Source: Methanobacterium sp. UBA279 (lineage in GTDB: Archaea; Methanobacteriota; Methanobacteria; Methanobacteriales; Methanobacteriaceae). Taken from it: DNA of 64,000 nt. Under the pieces are notes generated by a model that was not told the origin of the DNA, did not search any database, and saw only the letters and a list, made by a program, of their open reading frames with translations. Every line of letters begins with the position of its first letter. Positions within the stretch are counted from its first letter, which is position 1. The position numbers were made by a program, and so were the translations under genes. Location: contig DAQK01000033.1 in the NCBI GenBank assembly GCA_002502855.1, positions 32,679 through 96,678 of the forward strand. Direction: 5' to 3'. Positions 28,201 to 36,478 of the stretch are shown here, piece by piece.

Positions 28201-29701
28201 CTCCTGTATCTTTACCTGTACCGTGCCAATAGTAGATAATGGCAATCTTTTTAGTTTTGTTAGATTCATATCTCAAATTTATCCATGCCACGGACATATC
28301 AACTATCCAGTTTATCTGTCTAGTTATTGGTTTGTATAATGTAACGTCAAATGGAGAATATTTGGGATCCAGTTCCTGTGTCGATATGATGATTGGGTCA
28401 AACATACCATCCATTTCTGAGGGGACAATGGTGACTCCTGTACTGGATGCCTGTATTCCTTGTCTTCCATTAAGCCAGCTTTTATAATCTGCGAAATATT
28501 TGTAGGCTTTTAAAACAGGGACATCTAGTTTTTTAAGATCAGCCTGTACTTCTTCAGTAATACTTTTAGTTGACCATCCAAACATCTTATAGTGAATGAT
28601 TAGGTCTACGGCAGATTTGTTATTCCTCATAAGATATTTTTTGATGTCTGGTTTACCTTCATGCTGATAGAAGTAGGATATGACATTGTAGCCTTTTTTT
28701 TCAAAAGCACTTATTAAAGCATCTATAGTTGCAAAATCGCCTTTTTTATAGTCTTCTTCGTGGAAAATAATTCCAACTGTGGGCTTACCAGACTTATATC
28801 TGTACCATTTATCATAATCCGAGAGACTATCAAACAATTTACTGGCATTAGGATGATAAATTGCTTCCTTTTTTACTGCAACAGGTGCTTGGGGCTGTCC
28901 CACATTTAATGCGAAGAATTTAACTCCAATAAATTTTAAAAGTTCCTTGGAATTTATGTTGTTCATGTTACTCCAGTAATCACGTATATACTGATACTTT
29001 AAATTTTCATTTGCAATTATAACCTGACTTGAAAGGTCCATGCCGTAGTTAGCAGTTATGATGGCCAGTTTAGCTTCATTCATCCATCCAGCTATTTTCT
29101 GAGAATTCGATGAACCTGAAGACAACCAGTCAACGAAGATCAGGTCATAATCCGTGACTTTAATAGTACCTGGAAGTTTCTTCGCTGAATAAACGGTTAT
29201 TGTTAAATACTTGCATTCTTTTACAGCGTCGATGAATTTTGGGTTAACACCATTTAATATAAACAGAACTTTTGGTTTTCCCAATTTAAAATTAGCATTC
29301 CCCTGCATTGAATTATTTGATGTATTAGAAATAGTGTTCACCAGTTGAGATGAGGATTTATGCCCTTCATAACTTGCTGTCACATTGAATTTGTTTAAAT
29401 TGCTCGAAAATTGCAGCTTGTATCTTCCTTGATCATCGGTTTTGATGGTAGCTAGTTTATTCCAGTTATGTGAGGCTGTTACCGTTACGCCTTTAAAAGG
29501 TTTATCATTTACACAATCTCGAACATTACCAGTAATTGTGATTTCTTTCAGCGAATTTACTTTTGATGATGAATTTGGTTTATCAGTTGAATTTACAGTA
29601 TCTCCAGGATCACTTCCACTATTATCCACTGCTGTAACTGTTCCACAGAGCGTTAGTGTGAAAACAAATGCCGTTACTAGTAAAATCACTTGTTTTCTCA
29701 T
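25280..29701 (-). CDS. Secreted, membrane-anchored CobN/HmuS-like protein, copy 2 (divergent active site)
   Basis: 1473 aa with the same layout as copy 1: signal peptide (MRKQVILLVTAFVFTLTLCG), carboxypeptidase-regulatory-like domain (about 50-130), CobN body, Pro/Ser/Gln-rich stalk, HEITEV word and C-terminal helix (GMPIAATIGVILLVGLVAV). The chelatase signature reads DMGRHGTVAWLPG. Relative to copy 1 the first His is Asp667, Thr is Arg670 and the Glu equivalent to 748 is Ala675; His671 remains. The Cys cluster is CCDCTC (1337-1342). It may bind a different tetrapyrrole or be a binding rather than catalytic partner. Clear GGAGGTG and ATG. MITEs flank the gene. Confidence 0.88.
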   Translation of the reverse strand: MRKQVILLVTAFVFTLTLCGTVTAVDNSGSDPGDTVNSTDKPNSSSKVNSLKEITITGNVRDCVNDKPFKGVTVTASHNWNKLATIKTDDQGRYKLQFSSNLNKFNVTASYEGHKSSSQLVNTISNTSNNSMQGNANFKLGKPKVLFILNGVNPKFIDAVKECKYLTITVYSAKKLPGTIKVTDYDLIFVDWLSSGSSNSQKIAGWMNEAKLAIITANYGMDLSSQVIIANENLKYQYIRDYWSNMNNINSKELLKFIGVKFFALNVGQPQAPVAVKKEAIYHPNASKLFDSLSDYDKWYRYKSGKPTVGIIFHEEDYKKGDFATIDALISAFEKKGYNVISYFYQHEGKPDIKKYLMRNNKSAVDLIIHYKMFGWSTKSITEEVQADLKKLDVPVLKAYKYFADYKSWLNGRQGIQASSTGVTIVPSEMDGMFDPIIISTQELDPKYSPFDVTLYKPITRQINWIVDMSVAWINLRYESNKTKKIAIIYYWHGTGKDTGATAGHLDVYSSLSVILQALKDNEYNLGSGKLLDKDSLVALTRKQGLNVGVWAPNEIAKLVQNNPVILIPESKYIKWFNQLNAAKRNEVIKIWGKPPGDIMTYTKNGVKYLVLPVIQYGNVILAPEPARGYNQDMDALYHSGSVPPTHQYLAFYFWLKKDFKADAIIDMGRHGTVAWLPGKTGPGLDRDNCWPAIVSQDIPVIYPFTVEGSEGLLPKRRQGAVMISHLIPAVTVSGLYGDLTTLNDKINEYNLPNIDVATKKKLKTTILQMVKNLKINEDLGVNLNTINDKNFDEFLGELHEYLGEIQSEFIPYGLHVFGQPPEGDELTNLVQSLLGYGFRDYMKAKNLSDAQVQLMLKKILIEKKSVKQAQIAVLGKTLSDLTNYFNDAKFYATQINNCTNEINGLLRALDGKYITPGLSGDPISNPNVLPTGTNFYSFDPRKVPTKEATDIGIKLAQDLINNYKKKTGKYPTKISFMLWSCHTQQDMGVMEAAIFYLLGVERVTDPSNPNIVTDVKLISNLGRPRIDVVITTTSLYMCMFRCRLDLIDKAVRLAAAASDTQTNYVKQNSENLYKYLKSKRYNDENARKLSMCRIFSQEEGDHSNAAQNILLTNSAWENEGQIANAFIGTFGNVFQGSELNSIHLEDLFRQNLNGSEAAVFRRVVSENDLFGDSDYFGYYGSLELTIRNISGRDPLMYVMNVENLNNPKLETLTESLWSDVRSTYSNPKYIGKMMQAGAPGAAIFAGYIRYLTKWRITSPESVSENMQEAAYDVFFNDRNKLGLKQWFDKNNPYSYQAMAAELLGLIKKGYWKPSSDVTENLANIMAQNVINNGVACCDCTCGNLAMMEWATKYISPDMLAQFKSQVYASTQYVGFAPSPTPNQPSAPSQPGEQSQPGQAEQSGSSASTTPGEQQVSTSSTPGEEGEQGKTHEITEVGQQSQSQNTGMPIAATIGVILLVGLVAVGYFRGRIR

Positions 29702-29754
29702 ACTTTCACCTCCTTTTTATTTGATGAAAGGAGTTTAGAAACTCATATTATTTA

Positions 29755-29845
29755 ATACTTATTATTACTTTTTTATTATTACTTTTGGCCTTAGATCTTG
29801 CTTTTTTGTAATACTCACTAAAGGAGTATTATTAAATACTGAAAA
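29755..29845. promoter_or_regulatory. Operator-like repeats upstream of cobN2
   Basis: TAATACTC (29809-29816) and GAGTATTA (29824-29831) are perfect 8-bp inverted arms around 7 nt, about 110-130 bp upstream of the ATG. Closer to the gene, TTATTACTTTT occurs twice in direct repeat (about 29762-29787). This is the clearest example of the AGTATTAC-type element in the window. Confidence 0.5.
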
Positions 29846-29937
29846 TAAGACAGGATAGTAATAATTAATTTATTTTAAGCTGGAAAATTGTTGGAAATAA
29901 AAATCAATGTTATCAATTAGAAAAAGCATCAAAAAAC

Positions 29938-30136
29938 GGCTCTGTAGAAATCATCATCAAAAGTTGATGATGGAATTTTAATGCTTTGAAATATTCGTGA
30001 TTATAAGACCGTAAAGATGTTTTAGCACTCTAAATGCATAAATAAGCTTTAATGGATATTGCTTCGACCAAAACACCTATAGATCATCTTAGTTGATACT
30101 AGCTTATGTACAAATTTATATGTTTTCTACAGAGGC
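29938..30136. mobile_element. 199-bp MITE, copy 2, with near-perfect target duplication
   Basis: Same length and orientation as copy 1, with two substitutions (one internal, one in the right terminal repeat, where GAGCC is GAGGC). Flanks read CAAAAAAC (29930-29937) and CAAAAAAAC (30137-30145), an 8-bp duplication with one added A. With copy 1 it brackets cobN2 and its promoter, giving direct repeats about 5 kb apart that could recombine to delete the gene. Confidence 0.85.
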
Positions 30137-30152
30137 CAAAAAAACAATAATG

Positions 30153-30251
30153 TAGGGCATCCTTAATACATTTGAGCGAAAAAATCTATTTAGATGCCCT
30201 AACATATGCACAATAGTTGTAGGAATCCAATGCGTGGTTTTGGATTCCTAC
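30153..30251. repeat. Two hairpins between cobN2 promoter and fumA
   Basis: TAGGGCATC (30153-30161) pairs with GATGCCCTA (30193-30201). A second stem, GTAGGAATCCAA (30219-30230) with TTGGATTCCTAC (30240-30251), has 12 perfect pairs and a 9-nt loop. Beyond them, 30293-30384 contains AGTATTACTA words twice in an AT-rich stretch that should include the fumA promoter. No gene fits in 29702-30461. Confidence 0.4.
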
Positions 30252-30461
30252 TTCGGAGTCAATGGCTAAGTTAATAAAAAACCTTCAAATTCGGTAATAA
30301 TAGTATTACTACCGTTTAACCACGCTTACACGGGTAGATATGTTCTTTTAGTATATAATATTTTCTATAAATTTAGTATTACTATATCGCGTATATCAAC
30401 AAATTTTTATTAATTAAATAAGTTAATATGTAATTAAAGCTAATTTAATATAAGACGAATT

Positions 30462-31301
30462 ATGATCACCCAAAAACAAGTAGAAGACGTTATTTGCAAC
30501 CTTTTTAAGCAGGCTGTAATAGAACCACCTTCAGATGTTCGAAAAGCCCTGGAGGAAGCCTATAAAAGGGAAGATCAGGATATTGCCCGGACAAATCTGG
30601 AGGCTATTTTGGAGAATATCAAAGCCGCAGAGGAACTGGAAATTCCCATGTGCCAGGACACCGGCCTCCCCATCGTATTTGTAAAATTAGGGAAGGTGGA
30701 AGTGGAAAACCTATACGAGGGCATAAGAAAGGGAGTGGAGAAGGCCACTAAGGAAATTCCCCTCAGGCCCAACGTGGTCGACCCCCTGACCAGGGTGAAC
30801 ACCGGTAACAACCTGGGTAAACTTATCCCCCAGATTGACGTGGAACTCGTTGAAGGGGAATACATAGAATTCACAGTCTTCCCCAAGGGTTTTGGCTCGG
30901 AAAACAACAACGCCCTAATGATGGGACTCCCGGGCGACGGAGTGGAAGGCGTCAAAAAGTTCGTGGTGGATACCGTGATAAAAGCAGGTGGAAAACCCTG
31001 CCCACCAACCGTGGTAGGCGTAGGAATTGGTGGATCATCTGATATGGTCATGAAGCTTGCAAAGAAAGCATTGCTTCGGGAAGTTGGTGTATTCCACAGC
31101 GAAGAGAGAATCGCTGAACTGGAGAAAGAGATACTAAAACAAATTAACGATACAGGTATTGGACCTATGGGTTTAGGTGGTAAGACCACTGCCCTGAATG
31201 TTAAAATAGAATACGCTGATACACATACAGCAGGACTCCCGGTGGGGGTTTGTATTCAGTGCTGGGCTGACAGGCACGCCAGTGCTGTTTTGAAACCTTA
31301 G
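30462..31301 (+). CDS. fumA: Fumarate hydratase class I, alpha (N-terminal) subunit
   Basis: 279 aa, the size of the archaeal two-subunit class I fumarase/tartrate dehydratase alpha chain. Family motifs are [15 protein letters not shown] (about 63-77, first cluster Cys), [17 protein letters not shown] with the nearby Cys in [11 protein letters not shown], and [15 protein letters not shown]. The oxygen-sensitive [4Fe-4S] enzyme interconverts fumarate and malate in the incomplete reductive TCA pathway of methanogens. The beta subunit is not in this window, as is common in methanogens where the halves are unlinked. Tartrate dehydratase is a less likely alternative. Confidence 0.9.
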   Translation: MITQKQVEDVICNLFKQAVIEPPSDVRKALEEAYKREDQDIARTNLEAILENIKAAEELEIPMCQDTGLPIVFVKLGKVEVENLYEGIRKGVEKATKEIPLRPNVVDPLTRVNTGNNLGKLIPQIDVELVEGEYIEFTVFPKGFGSENNNALMMGLPGDGVEGVKKFVVDTVIKAGGKPCPPTVVGVGIGGSSDMVMKLAKKALLREVGVFHSEERIAELEKEILKQINDTGIGPMGLGGKTTALNVKIEYADTHTAGLPVGVCIQCWADRHASAVLKP

Positions 31302-31338
31302 GTAGCCGTAGTTAAATAATTACCTAGTTAAAAATAAA

Positions 31339-31920
31339 TTATCCTTCTTTTTCCAATTCTTCAACGGTCTTCCCACTCAAAACAGACTCTGGCCGTTCAG
31401 TTAGGATATCCCGGGTATCCCTGTTCAACTCCTTCATCTTGAAAAACAACCAGAACTTCCTCCCCTCCCTACCGGTGTGGATCAAAGCATAGGCACCCTT
31501 GAGTTTCTCCCCTTCAAGAATGAACTCCACATGACCATCTTCAATGGTCTTCTCCATAGGAACTTCCTGATCATCTTTCTCCTTTAAGTTGCGATAGGTG
31601 CCGGTATCCCAGACGATAACCGTCCCTGCACCGTAGTTTCCCTCGGGGATGATGCCTTCGAAATCTATATAGTCAACGGGATGGTCCTCAGTGGGTATGG
31701 CCAGTCGCTTCTGGGTGTAATCAACCGACGGTCCCTTGGGCACGGCCCATGATTTTAAAACCCCATCTACCTCCAGGCGGAAATCGTAGTGTAGATTCCG
31801 GGCTTTATGCTTCTGCATCACGAACCTGGGTTTCTCGGATGTTTTTTCGCTGGTGTAGGGTTCCGGGGTAACGTTGAAGTCACGTTTTTCCCTGTACTTG
31901 GTTAATTTATTTTCCATCAT
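31339..31920 (-). CDS. Stand-alone LigD-type 3'-phosphoesterase
   Basis: 193 aa matching the phosphoesterase domain of bacterial LigD, which removes 3'-phosphate or ribonucleotides at DNA ends. The catalytic pattern is visible: His38, His44, Asp46 and Arg48 in HKARNLHYDFRLEVDG, and His80 with Tyr84 in EDHPVDY, with the same spacing as in Pseudomonas LigD. There is no ligase or polymerase domain, as in other methanogen stand-alone versions. It converges with fumA. It probably acts in DNA-end repair. Confidence 0.88.
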   Translation of the reverse strand: MMENKLTKYREKRDFNVTPEPYTSEKTSEKPRFVMQKHKARNLHYDFRLEVDGVLKSWAVPKGPSVDYTQKRLAIPTEDHPVDYIDFEGIIPEGNYGAGTVIVWDTGTYRNLKEKDDQEVPMEKTIEDGHVEFILEGEKLKGAYALIHTGREGRKFWLFFKMKELNRDTRDILTERPESVLSGKTVEELEKEG

Positions 31921-32075
31921 GATAACTACCAGTTATCATATATGTACTTTGATTTAGAAAAACTTTTGAAATTTGTATTTTGATAAAAAAAGGGTTTGAT
32001 GTTTGATAATTTTAAGGATTTGAAATTCAAAAAAAGGGAGAAAATAAAAGAAAAATAAAAAAATTTTCCAGAGAA

Positions 32076-32738
32076 TTAAATAGGCTGCTCACACGTAATC
32101 ATGAACACAGTCCGGTTGCCTATACTCTCTGATCGATCGGCGATCCTCTCCAGGAAACGGGCCACGAAGAGCAGGTAGACCATGTAGTAAATGGCATCTT
32201 TCTCATCGAACATGCTTTCTGTGATGTCCCGGAGGGTGGTATCGAACAGGTCATCCACTTCATCATCATCATGATGCAGCTCCCGAACAGTTTCCACGTC
32301 CTGGTTTAAAAAGGAAGTGATACTCTTACTGACCATACTGCCCACCAGGTCGGCCATATGTTCGATATCTTTCTTTGGTGTTTCCGGGATTTTTTCATCC
32401 TTTATATGGTTGGATACTTCTGCGATGTTGGATGCCAGTCCAGTCATTCTTTTAAAATGACTTCCTACCTTTATAGATGCTTCTATGAATCTTAAATCCC
32501 TGGCAACTGGTTGTTCGGATGCTATTATGCTCATGGTTTTCTGTTCCAGCAGGTAGTTCATCCGGTCTACTTTCTCATTGATATCCATGATAGTGGCTAT
32601 CTTCTCTTCATCATAATTAAACAGGACATCTATGGAGTCTTTATATGCTTCCAGGGTATATTTGCCCATTTCTTCCATGTAATCTCTTAATTCCTTCAAT
32701 CTTTTCCTGAAAAATATTCTCGGGGATTTTTTTGCCAT
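32076..32738 (-). CDS. PhoU-like protein (DUF47 type)
   Basis: 220 aa, all-helical, with the PhoU/DUF47 repeats (IASEQPVARDLRFIEASIKVGSH and an E/DxxxD-rich metal-binding pattern HHDDDEVDDLFD). Such proteins control Pst or Pit phosphate uptake. It is the last gene of the pst cluster, 13 bp after the unknown 145-aa gene. It is a second, distinct PhoU next to that at 33199. Confidence 0.82.
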   Translation of the reverse strand: MAKKSPRIFFRKRLKELRDYMEEMGKYTLEAYKDSIDVLFNYDEEKIATIMDINEKVDRMNYLLEQKTMSIIASEQPVARDLRFIEASIKVGSHFKRMTGLASNIAEVSNHIKDEKIPETPKKDIEHMADLVGSMVSKSITSFLNQDVETVRELHHDDDEVDDLFDTTLRDITESMFDEKDAIYYMVYLLFVARFLERIADRSESIGNRTVFMITCEQPI

Positions 32739-32750
32739 CTTCCATCTCTC

Positions 32751-33188
32751 CTATTTCGTATATTCCTTTATTAAAGTGTCTAAGTCATTTTCAGACGGAT
32801 CTCGTATTCCATATTTGAGTAACAACTTGTCCCGGTCAACCGGATTATTTGTATCATATTTATCAATTATGAAGTCTAATTCTACAGGTAACGATAATTT
32901 ACATTCCTCATTCAGTTCCAGGATGGTATTAAAAAGTTTATCATTCATCTTATAAATTTCTACCTTAGACTCGGGGCTGATCATCATCAATTTCATTGCT
33001 TTAGTTTCATAATATTCTTCCAGTGTATCTATGTCCAGGTACCATGCTCCCACTATTTTTTCTTCACTTATAAACAGGATGGATTCGTTGCCTTTATCTA
33101 TAAACCTTATGTAACCTAGATCAGGTATGTGAGTTTTTTTTAAATTGCCTCTTATCACCATTTCCGGTTCACTGAAAGGAAACCACAT
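32751..33188 (-). CDS. Unknown protein inside the pst/phoU cluster
   Basis: 145-aa soluble protein. The beta-rich N-terminal half (FIDKGNESILFISEEKIVGAWY) and helical C-terminus recall archaeal DUF2226-type proteins, but I am not certain. It sits between two PhoU genes with gaps of about 10 bp on both sides, so it is surely co-transcribed and probably involved in phosphate-uptake control. Confidence 0.6.
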   Translation of the reverse strand: MWFPFSEPEMVIRGNLKKTHIPDLGYIRFIDKGNESILFISEEKIVGAWYLDIDTLEEYYETKAMKLMMISPESKVEIYKMNDKLFNTILELNEECKLSLPVELDFIIDKYDTNNPVDRDKLLLKYGIRDPSENDLDTLIKEYTK

Positions 33189-33198
33189 AATATTAAAT

Positions 33199-33867
33199 TC
33201 ACCTCATTAAAAGGTTGTGGAAAAGTTTAGTATGCATCACACGTTTCCCGACAATAGAGTAGGCTATCCTGTCGGCCATTCCCATGACGTGATGCCCCAT
33301 ACTGAGCAAGTTTCTCCCAACAAGGATTAAATAGGTCTGTGAGCCTCCATGGGTAAGTTCATTGTATTCGGAAAACATCTGGTTGTAGAAGTCCTGTAGA
33401 TTGTTATAATTTTTTGTGGAACGTTTCAGTAGATGCAGGTCTTGGTTTATCAGGGATCCTACTCCGTCTTTGAGCATGTTCTGTACAGTCTGGGACATGA
33501 ACATCAGGTGTGGGGGTTTATGGATTTTTAAATTTCTCTCTTCAGAATCTATGGTGTACCTTGAAATATAGGCAGATAAGTCGTTTATCCTCTCCAACTC
33601 TATGGATATTCTAAGTATGGCTGCCCCCATACGGAGATCTTTAGCCACTGGCTGGTGAAGCCCCAGAACCTTCAGGCAACCATCTTCTATATTATAACTA
33701 TTCTTGTTTATCTCATCGGTTGATTTGATTATCTCCCTGGCGAGTTTCACATCATCATTTATGTAACTATCTACCGCTCTATCGATCCGGTCGGTGGTTT
33801 GGTTACTGTAAATCAGGACGTCCTTGGTTAATGATTCTAATTTGTTTTCTAATACCACGTTGTACAT
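33199..33867 (-). CDS. phoU: PhoU, phosphate uptake regulator
   Basis: I choose ATG 33867 (222 aa) because GGGGGGT lies 4 nt before it and the longer reading frame would overlap pstB by over 120 bp. The protein has PhoU three-helix repeats (KVLGLHQPVAKDLRMGAAILR, ELERINDLSAYISRY). PhoU binds the PstSCAB transporter and holds it off when phosphate is ample. It lies 37 bp after pstB, as in bacterial pst operons. Confidence 0.85.
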   Translation of the reverse strand: MYNVVLENKLESLTKDVLIYSNQTTDRIDRAVDSYINDDVKLAREIIKSTDEINKNSYNIEDGCLKVLGLHQPVAKDLRMGAAILRISIELERINDLSAYISRYTIDSEERNLKIHKPPHLMFMSQTVQNMLKDGVGSLINQDLHLLKRSTKNYNNLQDFYNQMFSEYNELTHGGSQTYLILVGRNLLSMGHHVMGMADRIAYSIVGKRVMHTKLFHNLLMR

Positions 33868-33904
33868 ATTACCCCCCCGAGTTAAAGGATGGTGATCATT
33901 AAAC

Positions 33905-34663
33905 TCATCCAAACCTACCAGTGATGTAATCCTCTGTTCGTTTATCTTCTGGTTCAATGAAGATCTTGTCGGTAAGTCCCTTTTCAACAATCTCTCCATG
34001 TAAAAAGAAGGCCGTATATTTGGAAACACGGGTAGCCTGCTGCATGTTATGGGTAACGATGATTATGGTGAACTCATTTTTGAGTTTATGGATCAAATCC
34101 TCAATCTTAGTGGTGGAGATAGGGTCTAATGCGGAGCAAGGTTCGTCCATTAGGATAACCTCGGGTTCAACAGCTATGGTCCTGGCTATGCACAGTCTCT
34201 GCTGCTGCCCACCAGAAAGTCCCATGGCAGAATCATCAAGTTTGTCCTTAACCTCATCCCATAGGGCTGCTTCTTTAAGACTGGCTTCCACCCTTCGCTC
34301 CAGGTCATTCTTATCGTTGTTACCGTGAACTCGCAGTCCATAGGCTACATTTTCAAAGATTGATTTAGGGAAGGGGTTGGGCTTCTGGAAGACCATGCCC
34401 ACCCTTTTACGGAGGTCGACCACATCAACATCAGGGTCGTAGATCTCTTTACCGTCTAAAAAGATGGTTCCTTCCTTTTTAAATGTTGGAATAACATCGT
34501 TCATCCGGTTCAACGTTCGTAAAAAGGTTGATTTCCCACATCCCGACGGCCCTATCAATGAAGTTACGGCATTTCTTGGTATGTCAAGATATACGTCCTT
34601 TAAAATGTGTGATTCATCAAAATATGTGTTTAATTCTTTAACTTCAATTATTATATTTTCCAT
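33905..34663 (-). CDS. pstB: PstB, phosphate ABC transporter ATPase
   Basis: 252 aa with Walker [10 protein letters not shown] (38-46), signature LSGGQQQRL, Walker [14 protein letters not shown] and switch His in [10 protein letters not shown]. The QQQR and [10 protein letters not shown] motifs are specific to PstB. It energises high-affinity phosphate import with PstA and PstC. Only 2 bp separate it from pstA. Confidence 0.96.
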   Translation of the reverse strand: MENIIIEVKELNTYFDESHILKDVYLDIPRNAVTSLIGPSGCGKSTFLRTLNRMNDVIPTFKKEGTIFLDGKEIYDPDVDVVDLRKRVGMVFQKPNPFPKSIFENVAYGLRVHGNNDKNDLERRVEASLKEAALWDEVKDKLDDSAMGLSGGQQQRLCIARTIAVEPEVILMDEPCSALDPISTTKIEDLIHKLKNEFTIIIVTHNMQQATRVSKYTAFFLHGEIVEKGLTDKIFIEPEDKRTEDYITGRFG

Positions 34664-34665
34664 TT

Positions 34666-35523
34666 CTATCTACCCATCATCTTTTTAGTGTATTTTTCCA
34701 CCAGATAGTTCGTGGATATGGTTATTATTAAAATTATAAGGACCAGAACAGCCGCTGTACCATAAGCATTCGGTAATGATACACCCTCCGTGGCCAGAAT
34801 ATAGAGGTGCAACGGGAGGGGCCTTGCCGGATCCCATATGGACATAGGAATAGCCAGAGCAGCACCTACTGTGTATAATATAGCAGCTGTTTCCTCAATG
34901 GCCCTGGCCATACCCAAAATGATACCGGTGGTGATCCCGGGTATTGCGGCGGGTATAACTACTCGATAAATGGTCTGCCACTTAGAAGCTCCCAGTGCCA
35001 GACTACCTTCCTTATAGGATTGTGGCACAGCTTCAATGGAGACTTCAGCAGTTCTTAGTATGGTGGGGATGGCCATCAGGGCCAAGGTCAGACCTCCTGA
35101 GAGGACTGAAAATCCCATCTGTAAGAATACCACGAAGAAGGTCAGTCCAAATAAACCGAATACAATGGATGGTATGGATGCCAGTGTTTCGGCAGCGAAT
35201 CGTATGGCCTTTACTAAGTTACTCTCTCCGGCATACTCTGCCAGCCAGATGGCAGCCAGTACTCCCAGGGGTGTGGCTACTATGAGTGCGATGAAGGTCA
35301 CATAAAAAGTAGATACAATCATGGGCCAGATTCCTCCAGATTCTCCGGAGCCAACCGGGTTACCAAAGATGAATTCCAGAGAGAATTGGGGAAGGCCGTT
35401 ATATAGGATATAACCTATTATGATGATGAGTATCACGATGGCTAGAAAACCCACTCCCCAGAGAACTACGTTCATGATTTTCTGTGCATGGTGGGGGGAA
35501 ATGATTCTGGGCATGGATATCAT
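34666..35523 (-). CDS. pstA: PstA, phosphate ABC transporter permease
   Basis: 285 aa with six membrane helices and the EAA-loop region [24 protein letters not shown] that docks on PstB. It overlaps pstC by 4 bp, indicating translational coupling. It forms the phosphate channel with PstC. Confidence 0.95.
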   Translation of the reverse strand: MISMPRIISPHHAQKIMNVVLWGVGFLAIVILIIIIGYILYNGLPQFSLEFIFGNPVGSGESGGIWPMIVSTFYVTFIALIVATPLGVLAAIWLAEYAGESNLVKAIRFAAETLASIPSIVFGLFGLTFFVVFLQMGFSVLSGGLTLALMAIPTILRTAEVSIEAVPQSYKEGSLALGASKWQTIYRVVIPAAIPGITTGIILGMARAIEETAAILYTVGAALAIPMSIWDPARPLPLHLYILATEGVSLPNAYGTAAVLVLIILIITISTNYLVEKYTKKMMGR

Positions 35524-36404
35524 AAGTAACCTCCTCCCACGGTAACTTTACGTTTGTAGTTGATGTAGTTGGTGATCACCAGTAGAACTATGATCATCAT
35601 GAGCAGCACTATACCGGTAGCGAATAGTGCGTTATAATGAAGCCCAAGGGCGTAACCCATCTCCAGGGCTATGTTAGAGGTAAGGGCCCTGGCAGGTTCC
35701 AGTATGGAACCGGGGATTATGGGTGTGTTACCGGCTACCATGATCACAGCCATGGTTTCGCCTATGGCCCTACCCATCCCTAAGATTATCCCGGTTACTA
35801 TGCCGGGTAGTGCCGCCGGGAAGATCACGTTCTTGATGGTCTGCCAGTGGGTGGCTCCCAGTGCAAGTGACGCTTCTTTATATTCCAGGGGAATGGACCT
35901 GAGGGCATCTTCAGATATACTCAGGATGGTGGGTAACACCATCACCGTCAGGATGATGGAGGCGGTTAACATACTGAAACCGCTGCCTCCAAAGTGTATC
36001 CTCATGAAAGGAACCAATACTATTAAACCGAAAAAACCGTAAACAACAGAAGGTATACCGGCCAGTGTTTCTATGGTTGGTTTTAGAATCCTTCTCATGG
36101 TTTTTGGTGCAACTTCTGCCAGGAATATAGCACCGAAAATGGATAATGGAACGGCGAATATCAAGGCCAGTGTCATCATACCCAGTGATCCCACGATCAT
36201 GGGGAAAACGCCGTAAATATTATAGGATGGACTCCAGTCCATTCCAAATATGAAGTTTAAAGGACCTACCTGTTCCATTGCTGGAAGGCCCTGTTGAATA
36301 ACGAATCCGATTATAAGGAGTATTATAATGATAGATGATATCGCCGCCAAAAGCAGCACTTTCTCCACTAGAAATTCTTCCCAATTCCTTGCCATCGCTT
36401 GCAC
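35520..36404 (-). CDS. pstC: PstC, phosphate ABC transporter permease
   Basis: 294 aa with six membrane helices and the loop [25 protein letters not shown] contacting PstB. It is upstream of pstA in the same operon. The gap of 74 bp to the TIM-barrel gene upstream is small enough for one transcript from pstS. Confidence 0.95.
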   Translation of the reverse strand: MQAMARNWEEFLVEKVLLLAAISSIIIILLIIGFVIQQGLPAMEQVGPLNFIFGMDWSPSYNIYGVFPMIVGSLGMMTLALIFAVPLSIFGAIFLAEVAPKTMRRILKPTIETLAGIPSVVYGFFGLIVLVPFMRIHFGGSGFSMLTASIILTVMVLPTILSISEDALRSIPLEYKEASLALGATHWQTIKNVIFPAALPGIVTGIILGMGRAIGETMAVIMVAGNTPIIPGSILEPARALTSNIALEMGYALGLHYNALFATGIVLLMMIIVLLVITNYINYKRKVTVGGGYL

Positions 36405-36478
36405 CTCTCCAAGTGAAAATTTTGAATAATGGTAATTATTCTAATATCGGTCGTACTAATTAATTTTTTTAATTCATC

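Noticed and set aside
29938..30136. CRISPR or direct-repeat array around cobN2
   Set aside because: There are only two copies, each with inverted ends and target duplications, which fits MITEs and not CRISPR.
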